Positions 8,457 through 16,934 are shown, numbered from the stretch's first letter. The stretch: DNA of 64,000 bases from Arthrobacter sp. ISL-5 (GCF_018613835.1 NZ_JAGGPM010000043.1:1-64000), one strand, 5' to 3'. The notes: generated from the letters alone by a model not told the origin. Numbers and translations: made by a program.

Positions 8457-8714
8457 CTAGTAGCAGCCGAGTTTGATGCCGATCTTGACTCCCCAAGGAC
8501 CCCTAACGGCACTAATGTCGCCGGTGAAGCCGTCGTAGCCTGATTTGCGGCAGTATACCCATGCGGCTGCAGCGGCGACCACCAGAATGCCGATTAGGAC
8601 CAGCCAGACCCAGCGAAATTCGCTGGACTTCTCCAGGGCCGAATCCACGGCTCGGGCGATGGCGTTCTGGGCGGATATGTGCGCCCCAATTGCATAATCT
8701 GTGAGTGCAAGCAT
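8457..8714 (-). CDS. Small membrane-anchored precursor-like peptide
   Basis: The first gene of the cluster encodes 85 residues. A soluble, weakly amphipathic N-terminus is followed by a single hydrophobic helix at about residues 36-54 (VWLVLIGILVVAAAAAWVY). The C-terminus has 31 polar/aromatic residues bracketed by two cysteines (C55 and C84; CRKSGYDGFTGDI...KLGCY). The tail is glycine- and aromatic-rich, as in secreted bacteriocin-type peptides, and the helix would suit intramembrane cleavage by the M50 protein at 5225-5779. No known bacteriocin family is recognised. It may instead be a structural membrane protein of the transporter. The peptide interpretation is inference from layout. Confidence 0.55.
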   Translation of the reverse strand: MLALTDYAIGAHISAQNAIARAVDSALEKSSEFRWVWLVLIGILVVAAAAAWVYCRKSGYDGFTGDISAVRGPWGVKIGIKLGCY

Positions 8715-8770
8715 TCACTTATTCCTTTCGATTTGTTGATGAATTGCCAAATGGCATTGCGGATTTCGCC

Positions 8771-9143
8771 CAGAAACAAACGCGGTTCAATTCCGCCCGT
8801 TAGGGCGCAGGAAAAGAAAGACCGTCAAGTCGATGGGTTGATCCAGTTAATTTGTTAATCAGCCAGTGCCGTCTTCGAATGCATGCTGGGCAGTCGAACG
8901 AAATCGTCTGATAAGAGGTCCGGAGGCAGCATGCGGGCACTGAGCCACTTGCCATCGATGCTTGAGTTATACGACAGGCGCGATGGAACAATGTGGCCAA
9001 TCTGCGGAGTACTCAGCGGGCGGCTGCTTGACGGGTTTCCCCTCAGAAACAAACGCTTCTCGAATCCCCCAAGAAAAGGGTAGAAAAGATACACCTGCAA
9101 AGTCAACGGGTTAATCCAGTTAATTTATTAATCGCCAAGTGCC
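8771..9143. repeat. Pair of diverged ~100-bp direct repeats upstream of the peptide cluster
   Basis: Copy 1 (8771-8870) and copy 2 (9044-9143) share CAGAAACAAACGC at one end and GTTAATCCAGTTAATTT-like sequence (GTTGATCC in copy 1) followed by TTAATC and AGTGCC at the other. The middle is more divergent (AGAAAAG...AGTC). They lie about 270 bp apart in the region that should hold the promoter of the minus-strand cluster. They could be regulatory modules or copies of a short element. No protein-coding frame spans them. Confidence 0.65.
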
Positions 9144-9235
9144 ACGTTCCCAGAGGCGCGTACTCGGGCCCGCCGCGTCCCAATCGATGAACACCCACCG
9201 TTCGCCCCCTTGCATATGCAGCGCAGTCCTTTGGA

Positions 9236-9394
9236 GTGCTCTTTGAAGGCCAACCGGTTCCAGAGGCAGCTGCGAGGCTGCGCGCTGTTATTGACGGTTA
9301 TGGGGCTGACGAGGTCCTACGGGAAGCGGCGAGCACTCGCACGCTGCGGCTGACTATGTCCTACGTAATCAAGACGCCTGGAAACAGGTCCTGA
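9236..9394 (+). pseudogene. Possible C-terminal remnant of an unknown protein
   Basis: A 52-codon plus-strand frame (VPEAAARLRAVIDGYGADEV, then LREAASTRTLRL) has balanced, coding-like composition and ends at TGA 9392. It has no convincing start or ribosome site and no recognised family. It may be the tail of a truncated gene. Confidence is low. Confidence 0.25.
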
Positions 9395-9497
9395 CCTAGA
9401 TTGCTGCTGCCGTGCAGGGACCCGATGAAGGATCCTTTACCGGACAGTCTCTTGACCCTTAGGCCTAGCAACACAGGCCAATTGGGCCGATCGGCCG

Positions 9498-9935
9498 TCA
9501 GCTCTTCTTCAGTTCCTCGGCGAGCATCACGAGGATGCCGCTGGGACCGCGGACGTACGTGAGCTTGTAGATGTCCTGATAGGTCGCTACGCCGCGAAGC
9601 GGATGGCAGCCGTGCCTCGCGGCTGTCTCGAGGGCTTCGTCGATGTCGTCGACCGAGAAGGCGACGCGGTGCATGCCGATCTCGTTGGGAAGCGTGGGCT
9701 TGGTCTCGATCGCTTCGGGGTGGATGTACTCGAAGAGCTCGAGGCGGCCGTGGCCGTCCGGCGTCTGGAGCAGCGCGATCCTGGCGTGGTTGCCGTCGAG
9801 GCCGACGGCGGTGTCGGTCCACTCGCCGCTGACCGTGTCGCGGCCGAGGACCGTGAGGCCGAGGTCGGTGAAGAACGCGATCGCGGCTTCGAGATCGCGG
9901 ACGGCGATGCCGACGTTGTCGAGTCTGATGGCCAT
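9498..9935 (-). CDS. VOC-superfamily (glyoxalase/bleomycin-resistance-like) protein
   Basis: This 145-residue protein carries the paired VOC beta-alpha-beta units: IRLDNVGIAVRDLEAAIAFF at the start and MHRVAFSVDDIDEALETA in the second half. The candidate metal ligands are a glutamate near LELFEYI and a histidine in IGMHRVAF. This is the typical single-chain length of lactoylglutathione-lyase-like proteins that dimerise to form the active site. The third base is almost always G or C, more so than in the neighbours, suggesting separate origin. The start is taken at MAIRLDNV (9935) because conserved sequence begins there. The substrate is unknown. Confidence 0.75.
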   Translation of the reverse strand: MAIRLDNVGIAVRDLEAAIAFFTDLGLTVLGRDTVSGEWTDTAVGLDGNHARIALLQTPDGHGRLELFEYIHPEAIETKPTLPNEIGMHRVAFSVDDIDEALETAARHGCHPLRGVATYQDIYKLTYVRGPSGILVMLAEELKKS

Positions 9936-10187
9936 GCGTTGCATTCTATCGAGCCGGGCCGGTTGGCTCCGGTGGCGAGTCGGAGCATGATCGAGTATGC
10001 ATAGGGGGCTCAGCCCGGCCCTCGGCCTTCGGGCAGACTCGCGCGTGCTCGAACCGGGCTGCGGCCATGAGCTCTACGTCGAGCGACTGGGCCGCCGTGG
10101 CATCGAAGTGCTCGGCATCGCGGACAGGGAACCCAGTGGTGGTGCCGCGGAGTGCCATGGTGCGAAGAGACTTGGCAGATTGGGGAG

Positions 10188-10573
10188 ATTCTGCCTAGGT
10201 GCACCCATCTCTGTTCTCATCCATGACTGGCGCAAACTGGGGTGAATGTGCCTAGGCAAAACGCCTCGACCTTGCCTAGGCACAAGCGGCTATGAACCGG
10301 CATTTTCCCTGCCCACCGCTCTGTTGAGAGTTGGTGCTGCTCTGCCGCGTTCGCCACCGTGGCTGGGTATCGCGGCTCAGAGAATGGTCACGACTCCGGG
10401 CTCTCCCATTCGTCGCTCTTCGTGAACTCCTCCGATGCGGCGTTCCAACTCCTCGGGGTGCGAGATGGGCAGCAGGCGGTGGGGGCTCCAGAGGGGCAGG
10501 CGTGTTGCAGCAGTGTACGTTCGAGGACCGGCTCACGGACGCATAGTCCGCGATTGTGAGGCACGATGGGGTC
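10188..10573. other. Non-coding stretch with several CCTAGGC-containing motifs
   Basis: The stretch 10185-10275 holds GATTCTGCCTAGG, GTGCCTAGGCAAAA and TTGCCTAGGCAC, related to motifs near 3521, 16900, 22265 and 47222. No convincing gene is seen up to the ORF at 10574. The repeated partly palindromic CCTAGG cores suggest ends of a mobile element or protein-binding sites. Confidence 0.35.
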
Positions 10574-11584
10574 ATGGCTGCGAGAACACGAATGTCGCCC
10601 CAACCAGATACGGTGCTTGACGCCCTTGAGAACTCACTCGGCGCTAAGCCGACGCATCCAGAGCTGGCCATGCTGAGTCTCGCCGAGTTGGACCAACTCG
10701 CGGGTGTGTTAGGTGAGTTTTGGCTGGTTCAAGCAGACGAGGCGATCTCAGATGGAGCCTCGCTTATTAGCGGATGGAGGAGCGCCTACGGAAGTGAGCC
10801 ATCTTTTCGCGAGGATTTGAGTGACTCGCTGCTGTACTACCCGAGGCTGCTGTTACTCGACCCGCTCGCCAACTTCTTCGATGATCGATCCGCGTTGCCC
10901 GACACCAGGGGTATCCGCTATCGGCGTGGCGACGGGGCCGACAATGTTGTGCATGCCGGAGCACAGATCTGGAGCCGAGATGGTTCCTACGAGTCGCTCC
11001 GGGAGGACCCCGCGTCGGCCGCCGCCCGGTTCGCCGGAATCGTCCACAACCTGTATGCCCACGCGCAGTACGTGCCGTCGTCCGAAGCCGAGTTGACCTT
11101 ATTGAGGAAGAAGGTCACCGTTGGAGCGCACCACATGCACCCCGAGGCGGTGCTCCGAGAGGTGTCTCGCGTCGCCGTGCCATCGATCGATGTATCGGTC
11201 CGGCAGGCGGCGGCTATCCGCAAATCGTCGAGCGACTTCGAGGACTGGCGGAGTGCGTTGCGTAGCATCCAGCGCGGAGCGTCAGCTGATTCACCTGACG
11301 AGCTGCGTCAGCGCGTCGAAGACGAGTTGCGGCCCCGAGTGAATAAAGTGCGCCGCGACCTCGAGAGCTCATCGCTCAAGGAACACGTACGAACTGACGG
11401 CACGGACGTGATCATCGATGGCGCTCTCGGGTTCTCCGTTGCCTTCGCGACCCACGAGCCGCTTTGGGGAGCGGCCGCCACTGTCGGTTCGGGGGTATTG
11501 CAATGGATCCGCAAGGCGTACACGAGGGCTCGGCCGACTGGGGCGGATGCTGTGCTGACCACCCTCCTACGCGACCCGAAGTAG
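10574..11584 (+). CDS. Hypothetical protein, 336 aa
   Basis: The reading frame is intact with coding-like composition. The protein is acidic to neutral and mostly helical, with no signal peptide. A hydrophobic stretch near the C-terminus (VIIDGALGFSVAFATHEPLW, then GAAATVGSGVLQWI) could be membrane-associated. A central region (VTVGAHHMHPEAVLREVSRV) and a coiled section rich in R/E follow. I recognise no family. A terminal apolar segment after a long helical domain is seen in some defence-island genes of unknown role, and this gene sits among conflict genes, but function is not inferred. The start may be ATG 10574 or GTG 10556; neither has a strong ribosome site. Confidence 0.6.
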   Translation: MAARTRMSPQPDTVLDALENSLGAKPTHPELAMLSLAELDQLAGVLGEFWLVQADEAISDGASLISGWRSAYGSEPSFREDLSDSLLYYPRLLLLDPLANFFDDRSALPDTRGIRYRRGDGADNVVHAGAQIWSRDGSYESLREDPASAAARFAGIVHNLYAHAQYVPSSEAELTLLRKKVTVGAHHMHPEAVLREVSRVAVPSIDVSVRQAAAIRKSSSDFEDWRSALRSIQRGASADSPDELRQRVEDELRPRVNKVRRDLESSSLKEHVRTDGTDVIIDGALGFSVAFATHEPLWGAAATVGSGVLQWIRKAYTRARPTGADAVLTTLLRDPK

Positions 11585-11601
11585 GAGCTCCGAACGAGAG
11601 T

Positions 11602-11959
11602 TCAGGTGCCCGGTAAAGGTCCTTCACCGGCGAATGTCAGGTGCGGCTCTGTCCGTTTCGCAATTCGAATGGCGACTCCAAAACCGCTCAGGTTATGTAC
11701 CTCGGGGACGTTTGGCGTAAGGCTGCATGCGCCAGGGCGGTAGTACGACCCATTCCGGTTCGGGCACGGAATTGCTTGACTCGGGCCACTCGCCGGACGT
11801 GACGAATAGGAAAATGCGCATGGTCTCTTGGTAGAGCCATGGCTGGAGCTGGCCCAGGAGCGCCATACGACCTTCGAAATGAACCAATGGCCATGCGTCG
11901 ACGTCCCACAGTGCAGGCTCCGCGTCGGAGCCCACAGGGCCGTCATATGTGACCTGCAT
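11602..11959 (-). pseudogene. Frameshifted hypothetical protein
   Basis: From ATG 11959 the frame reads MQVTYDGPVGSDAEPALWDV and continues to QPYAKRPRGT, stop at 11693. A second frame picks up at the same place with NVPEVHNLSGFGVAIRIAKR and runs to a stop at 11602. Joining them with a single-base change near 11700 gives a continuous, natural-looking 118-residue protein. No family is recognised. Its position next to an orphan toxin tail could suit an immunity protein, but that is speculation. Confidence 0.45.
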
Positions 11960-11994
11960 CCAAGGGTTCTCCCAGGCCCGATCCTCGGCCGATC

Positions 11995-12123
11995 GGTTCT
12001 CTGATCTTCGGCGGCGGCCTCGGGGACTTCTTCGGCCTGCGGACCTGGCTGCTGTCTATTCTGGGGGCCATCATCGTGCTGGCGATATTCGGTGCCTTCA
12101 GCGGGCGTCGAAGCAGGATCTGA
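11995..12123 (+). pseudogene. GlsB/YeaQ/YmgE-family membrane protein, C-terminal fragment
   Basis: The frame GSLIFGGGLGDFFGLRTWLL followed by SILGAIIVLAIFGAF and a basic tail GRRSRI is the last glycine-rich helix pair of GlsB/YeaQ stress-response membrane proteins. The first two helices and the start are missing. It is a truncated remnant with no function expected. Confidence 0.6.
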
Positions 12124-12243
12124 ACACGCTTGCGGGGCCGCGCCTCCGCTAATGTAATGACTTCACCGGTCCGGTTGGCAGTTCCTACCGGCCTCCCCGG
12201 GGCATCATGATGTGGCCGATCCGGGCCAGCAGGCTCGTAATAG

Positions 12244-12846
12244 TTCTGGCCTGGCGCGAAATGGTCAATCGGCTCGCAGACCGGCATCGCCAGCGTTTCC
12301 GGAACCGTAGCCATCGCCTGCGCGATCGCCTTTGTGATCTGTGGAGAGATAGCCCCCGTGGCAGGCGCACTCTCCTGGGTTGCCTCCGCAGTCGCCGTCT
12401 CCACAAGCGACCAGACAACCTCCTGCCTGTCTGGCCGCTCATCCTGCCCGGAAGCGATTGTGGGCGCCGCGGTAGCTGCAGGCGCAGGCAAGTTTGGTGT
12501 CGGAGGAAAGGCACTGGCCGCCCGCGCTACGTCCATTCATAGCGTCTTGGATCCCATCGCCCAGAACATGAGAGTCACGGCCGTTCTGAGCACGAAGGAG
12601 GGAGTGAACGTCCTGGCGTCTGGTGGTCGGGATCTGACTGGCGCTCAAAGGGCAATGGCCGGGGCTGACGATATGATTGCTTTATCACCCAAGACGCATG
12701 CGGAAGTTACGGCTGTCAACGGCGCCTTAAGCGCGGGCCTTACTCCGCAGGGTATCGGAACGTCCCATCCCATTTGCGGTGCGTGCCAGAATTTTCTAAA
12801 AAGCAAGGGGGCCACCATTACAAGTCCAACAACGGCCTGGTGGTGA
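12244..12846 (+). pseudogene. Orphan polymorphic-toxin tail: nucleic-acid deaminase-like domain
   Basis: The open frame begins right after TAG 12241 and has no credible start. It begins FWPGAKWSIGSQTGIASVSG, a segment resembling the hydrophobic junction after RHS/toxin cores. It ends with a domain carrying THAEVTAVNGAL and SHPICGACQNF. The HAE plus PxCxxC arrangement is the zinc-binding signature of deaminase-fold toxins (YwqJ-like and relatives). The delivery part of the toxin is missing, so this looks like a displaced C-terminal toxin cassette. GTG 12334 could initiate a 170-residue product. The immunity gene follows by 5 bp. Activity on nucleotides, DNA or RNA cannot be told. Confidence 0.65.
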
Positions 12847-12851
12847 TCAAG

Positions 12852-13472
12852 ATGCAAGCACTGCGAATCTATGATGAGCCCGCCTTGACGGCGAGGCTCG
12901 GGCAACTGGACCACCCGGCAAAGATTGCCTTTTCGGCGGCGTGCGCCCAACGCTTGATGCCCTTGTTCGTAAGATATGCGAAGAAGACTGGTACAGATGC
13001 CCAAGCCCAGCGGCTCGGGGAGATCCTATCGACTGCCTGGGAGGCCGCATCAGGTGGTCCTGTTGACGTGCGGGGGCTTGACTCCATGGCCGCCTCTTTC
13101 GGCCCTTCGGATGACGCTGAATGGGTCTTTGAAATGGGTTACGCACAGAACGCAGCGGCCGCCGTGGCTTACGCCATCAGAACCTGCCTAAGTGATGACC
13201 CTCAAGAGGCGGCGTGGGCTGCAAGACAGCTGTATGAGGCCGCAGACTACGCCATCTCCCAGCCCGACCTCGAGCAAGTCGAACTATATGTCCAGAAGGT
13301 TGGCGAGTCCCTGGAAAGGAATGAAGCAACCCTGACATCCGACGTAGTCCAGACAGCCCTGGCCTTCTTGGACAGAGACCTGGTGGTTGTGGAATCTGCG
13401 CCACCATCGTGGGAGGGTCTTCGGCAGCAATCAGCTTCGGAAGGCCTTTCATGGGCGGCCACGCTCCGCTAG
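12852..13472 (+). CDS. DUF416-like protein, probable immunity to the adjacent deaminase toxin
   Basis: This 206-residue, all-helical protein begins MQALRIYDEPALTARLGQLD and has HPAKIAFSAACAQRLMPLFV. That pattern (A-F-x3-C-A-x-R-L-x-P) is characteristic of DUF416/YjaG-type proteins, some of which are immunity proteins in polymorphic toxin loci. It starts five bases after the toxin stop, consistent with coupled expression. It would bind the toxin domain in the cytoplasm and block it. Immunity gene intact with toxin reduced to a tail is the usual state of orphan modules. Family assignment is by pattern; the immunity role comes from context. Confidence 0.65.
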   Translation: MQALRIYDEPALTARLGQLDHPAKIAFSAACAQRLMPLFVRYAKKTGTDAQAQRLGEILSTAWEAASGGPVDVRGLDSMAASFGPSDDAEWVFEMGYAQNAAAAVAYAIRTCLSDDPQEAAWAARQLYEAADYAISQPDLEQVELYVQKVGESLERNEATLTSDVVQTALAFLDRDLVVVESAPPSWEGLRQQSASEGLSWAATLR

Positions 13473-13552
13473 AGGACGGGCAGGCGAGCCCATCGCATGA
13501 ACCCCCGACGGGGTGAGGCAGGGCTCACTACCCCGTCACGGGCGGATCGATC

Positions 13553-13891
13553 ATGTCTGGAGGCCTTGTCCTTGTGCGCCGCCAATTGCCAGCTACGTGG
13601 CGCCGTTCGGGCTTGGGCTGCCCGGATGGCTTCAACACGCTCGAATGGACAAGGATCGGTGAGGCAGGCCAAGTGCCTTCGGAGGCTGAGCGAATAGCCG
13701 CCCGGCATGCCGGTTTTTCAGCAATATCGGCCGAGAGCTACCCGCTGTCCGCAGCCGCGACAGGCACCATGGCCGGCTACATCTCCACGGAGCAATTCAT
13801 TTGGGGACTGCACAAGGTGCTTGATGGACTCGTGGTCTCTGACCCCGGCGCCGAAATCGTCAGCGGAGCCGTAGACCACAGCGTGTCGTGA
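13553..13891 (+). pseudogene. TetR-family regulator, C-terminal fragment
   Basis: The segment SEAERIAARHAGFSAISAES, then AGYISTEQFIWGLHKVLDGL, matches the ligand-binding C-terminus of actinobacterial TetR/AcrR regulators (F-x-W/F-G-L-x-R/K-V-L-D-G-L). No DNA-binding HTH is present upstream; the preceding residues are unlike any TetR. It is a truncated remnant. Confidence 0.5.
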
Positions 13892-14167
13892 CAAGTGAAC
13901 ATATGTTGGGGAATCCGGCAAAGAGGTGCTATCCGTTGTGATCGGCGTGCTGATTGACTGAATCATGACCAAGCCGACCAAGTGGTTGGGCGACGGTCGC
14001 GGACCAGAAGATCATTTCCCGCCGCAAAAAAATTGGTATCCATAAACCGCAGCAGATTTTATTTATGCAGCGTTGTATCCTTCTCGTTGTGGCCGTTGAG
14101 AACGGCACGGCCAAGGCACACGGTACCGGGCTCAGCCGATACGCGTACCTATAAAAAGGAATATCGG

Positions 14168-15292
14168 ATGACCAAGGACGAACCAGAGTCCTTTCTGCCA
14201 GCACACACCGGCGCAGAGCCGTCACCGGATCCGGGGGGACCGGCGGCACCGCGAGGGGACATGACCCTGCGCGAGCAAGTGTTCGATGTGATCAACGATG
14301 TCCTGGACGATACTTGTCCAGAGCGGGAATGGGCCAAGAACCAGTTGCGGGAGCTGTTGGCTGCGCACCCGGACGATCCCGAACGAGCCCTCCTGGAGCA
14401 CTTGATCATCACAAGGAAGCTCACAGAAGCGGTCGAAGACGAAGCCCCGTCGGCACTCGGGCAGTTCTTGTCGGGTTCGTCGGCGCCGGAGGAGCCCCGG
14501 ACATTGAGGGTTCCCTTCGCGAGACGCAGCAGGAAACGGATTGAAGCATTTCTCGGGAACAGGATGTTGCTGACCGCCTTCCAGCCCATCCGGGAATTGC
14601 CGGACGGACATGTCACCGGTTTCGAGGCGTTGACCCGGTTCGTCAGCAAGGATGGCGCCAGCGCGGACACGTGGTTCCGGGAAGCAGCCGCCATAGGGCT
14701 CGGGACTGAGCTGGAAATAGCGGCGCTGCAATGCGCCCTGTCCGCTGCACTGGAGATCCCCCAGCAGCTGTTCGTGGCGTTCAACCTCACCCCCGAAACA
14801 CTCACCCACACCCGGGTCCAGGAGTTGCTGGAGACCGCACACCTGCCGCTGGAACGGATCATCATCGAGCTGACCGGCCGCGCCGGCGATAGCGTCTGGG
14901 ACGACCTCATCCGGATCCTGACACCGCTGCGCCATAATGGGCTGCGTGTAGCTGTCGACGGCTCCGGTCCGGGCTTCACCCCGACAGAACACGTCCGCAG
15001 GCTCCGACCCGACATCATCAAAGTCGATCGCACCTTCATCGAGAGCATCCTCAGCTCCCGCAGCTCGGGTGATCCTGCCGTGATCGAACTGGCCTGGGAA
15101 GTCGGGGCAGTCCTGGCCGCCGAAGGCATCGAAACCGAGGCCGAACTATCAGCCGTCATGCAAGCAGGGATGACCGCCGCCCAAGGCTATATGCTCGGCC
15201 GTCCCTCGGTCCACCCGCTGGACTGGTCAGCATGGACCATCCGAGCAGAAACCGTGCCGGCCCGGACCTCCGCAAATGACACCACCCTCTAG
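14168..15292 (+). CDS. EAL-domain protein with degenerate catalytic motifs
   Basis: This 374-residue protein has a charged N-terminal helical region (LREQVFDVINDVLDDTCPER) that may be a binding module. A C-terminal EAL domain follows: GFEALTRF (EAL), FVAFNLTP, IIIELTGR, IIKVDRTF, AEGIETEAEL and GYMLGRPSV. EAL domains hydrolyse cyclic-di-GMP. The metal-binding DDFGTGYS loop here reads VDGSGPGF, losing one of the paired aspartates, and ELTE is ELTG. The domain may therefore bind rather than cleave c-di-GMP. No signal peptide, TM or GGDEF domain is present. The start at ATG 14168 follows an AAAAGGA ribosome site. A terminator lies 270 bp downstream. Confidence 0.8.
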   Translation: MTKDEPESFLPAHTGAEPSPDPGGPAAPRGDMTLREQVFDVINDVLDDTCPEREWAKNQLRELLAAHPDDPERALLEHLIITRKLTEAVEDEAPSALGQFLSGSSAPEEPRTLRVPFARRSRKRIEAFLGNRMLLTAFQPIRELPDGHVTGFEALTRFVSKDGASADTWFREAAAIGLGTELEIAALQCALSAALEIPQQLFVAFNLTPETLTHTRVQELLETAHLPLERIIIELTGRAGDSVWDDLIRILTPLRHNGLRVAVDGSGPGFTPTEHVRRLRPDIIKVDRTFIESILSSRSSGDPAVIELAWEVGAVLAAEGIETEAELSAVMQAGMTAAQGYMLGRPSVHPLDWSAWTIRAETVPARTSANDTTL

Positions 15293-15563
15293 CGCGCTGC
15301 CGCCACTTCGGGGTCTGAATGCGTCGGAACGCTCGACTGACAGGCTGTAGTTCCGGACCCTTGCGATGGGGCGTTGATGTACCGCTGCTGTGGCCATGGG
15401 CCTTGCTGGGCGACGCGATGAAGCGGCATCGAGAGCCTGAGCTCAAGATCAAGATTGGCTCAAGAATGATCAGGAACGACGTAGGGGTAATGGGCGGGGT
15501 GCGACACTCGGTAAGTTAGCTGGCCGGGCACCCAGCTTTCCCCAAAGAGCTGCAGGCGCCCAC
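15293..15563. other. Spacer after the EAL gene
   Basis: No gene is supported. It separates the EAL gene from the terminator at 15564-15604. Confidence 0.3.
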
Positions 15564-15604
15564 AGAGCCCCTGCGTTTATGTCATTGATGCAGGGGCTCT
15601 TTTA
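15564..15604 (+). terminator. Rho-independent terminator
   Basis: An exact 11-bp stem, AGAGCCCCTGC (15564-15574) and GCAGGGGCTCT (15590-15600), with a 15-base loop is followed by TTT. It would stop transcripts from the EAL gene direction. Confidence 0.8.
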
Positions 15605-15798
15605 CGGAAAAGCCACCTGCCAGATTGGGGTGGCCCGTGGCCCGTGATCACGGTCCTCTTGTACGTGGTCGGACCCAATTTTGTCTAAACCACTCGTTCC
15701 AACAGTGCAGACGGCTCCGGGCATTTCCTGCAATGGTTCGGACAACGACATGAGGATCGGGGGGAGGGTTCCACCATGGGTGTCCCAGAACCAAGGAA

Positions 15799-15993
15799 GT
15801 GAGAGACTGCCGGTTACTGAAAAAGCGTGTCGGGCATAGGGGACCCTTTGACCGGACAAACCGGACTGAAGCCTGTCTGGACGGCCGGCGGCGGGGCATA
15901 GTCTTCTACCGCCAGCTGATTCTGCCAACCGATTGTGATGACGCGTTGATCGACGAACTGAGCAATTTCATCATCACGGGAGCCCAAGCATGA
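15799..15993 (+). pseudogene. TetR-like C-terminal remnant overlapping the SDR start
   Basis: The frame ends IVFYRQLILPTDCDDALIDE followed by LSNFIITGAQA, the usual tail of TetR regulators (FYR-x-L...D-x-L-V-D-x-L). Its TGA overlaps the ATG of the SDR gene as ATGA, the arrangement of a TetR-SDR operon. No HTH is present upstream (GTG 15799 opens into unrelated sequence). The regulator has lost its N-terminal half. Confidence 0.5.
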
Positions 15994-16820
15994 CCACACT
16001 GACCGACCAAACCCTCCTGATCACAGGAGCGACTGATGGGCTGGGCTACGCGCTTGCCCGCCGGCTGGCAAAGGACGGCGCCGCACTCGTCCTGCATGGC
16101 CGACGACCCGACGCCCTTGAACGCGTCGCCAACGATATCCGCCGTCCCGGCGTCGAGGTATCTTGTGTGCTGGCCGACTTTGCCGAACTCGACCAGGTAC
16201 GTGCCATGGCCGATGAACTCACGGCTGACGGAATCGGCATCGATGTGCTGGTTAATAACGCCGGTGTCGGCATAGGGCAGCCTGATACGACCACACGGGC
16301 CACCACGGTGGACGGCAACGAGCTGCGATTCGCCGTGAACTACCTCGCGCCCGCACTCCTGATGTCCCGGCTCCTCCCGGCCATGCAACATCGGCCGGGA
16401 TCCAGGATCGTGAACGTCGCGTCCGCGGGACAGCAACCCATCGACTTCGACGACGTTATGCTCACACACGGGTACAGCGGGACTCGAGCTTACTGCCAAA
16501 GCAAGCTCGCGCTCATCACCCTCGGGTTCATCCTGGCGGACCGCATCCCGGCACGTCAGGTGACGATCAACAGCCTCCACCCTGGGACCTACATGCCAAC
16601 CAAGATGGTGTTGGAATCCGTCGGCCATAGCATCGACAGCTTGGAAACAGGGGTCGTGGCCACCGCACGGCTGGTCGCTGATCCAGGCCTGTCCGACACG
16701 ACCGGGGCGTACTTCAACATCACCCGACGTGTCCGTGCCAACGCCCAGGCATACGACAGCATTGCCCGTCGGCGTCTGATCGACATCACAGAATCGCTCA
16801 TCGGTCAGCCCATCGTCTGA
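15990..16820 (+). CDS. Short-chain dehydrogenase/reductase
   Basis: This 276-residue classical SDR has the cofactor motif TGATDGLGYALA at residues 12-20, NNAGVG, the catalytic serine in VASAGQ and the YCQSK active-site Y-x3-K. It would reduce or oxidise a carbonyl/alcohol with NAD(P)H; the R-rich loop after the first strand (LHGRRPDAL) suggests NADPH. An insertion around DFDDVMLTHGYSGTRAYC resembles retinol-dehydrogenase-like members. It overlaps a TetR remnant by ATGA. The last 30 or so codons and 3' flank are repeated at 22091-22299. The substrate is unknown. Confidence 0.8.
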   Translation: MTTLTDQTLLITGATDGLGYALARRLAKDGAALVLHGRRPDALERVANDIRRPGVEVSCVLADFAELDQVRAMADELTADGIGIDVLVNNAGVGIGQPDTTTRATTVDGNELRFAVNYLAPALLMSRLLPAMQHRPGSRIVNVASAGQQPIDFDDVMLTHGYSGTRAYCQSKLALITLGFILADRIPARQVTINSLHPGTYMPTKMVLESVGHSIDSLETGVVATARLVADPGLSDTTGAYFNITRRVRANAQAYDSIARRRLIDITESLIGQPIV

Positions 16821-16934
16821 AGGCCGCATATCGCGAGCACTCGAGGGAGTGTCACAACGGGAGTGTGCGGTTCCAGCTCTTACGGCGTGATCAGCCGATT
16901 CTGCCTACGGTCCGTCGCCCAATCTGCATAGGTC
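16723..16934. repeat. Duplicated SDR 3' end and flank, copy 1
   Basis: This segment, from CCCGACGTGTCCGTGCC to CTGCATAGGT, recurs at 22091-22299. The coding part is nearly identical, and the flank holding GGAGTGTGCGGTTCCAGCTC and TTACGGCG is well conserved. Confidence 0.9.

Noticed and set aside
9997-10140. Possible SAM-methyltransferase motif I (RVLEPGCGHELYVERLGRRG) on the plus strand
   Set aside because: Only one motif-like stretch without the rest of the fold and no start; too short to call even as a remnant.
11943-12536. 197-codon minus-strand frame opposite the deaminase tail
   Set aside because: Low-complexity alanine/proline-rich product overlapping the GlsB fragment and the toxin domain; a composition artefact.
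15906-16829. 307-codon frame antisense to the SDR gene
   Set aside because: The plus strand carries all SDR motifs; the antisense translation has no recognisable domain.
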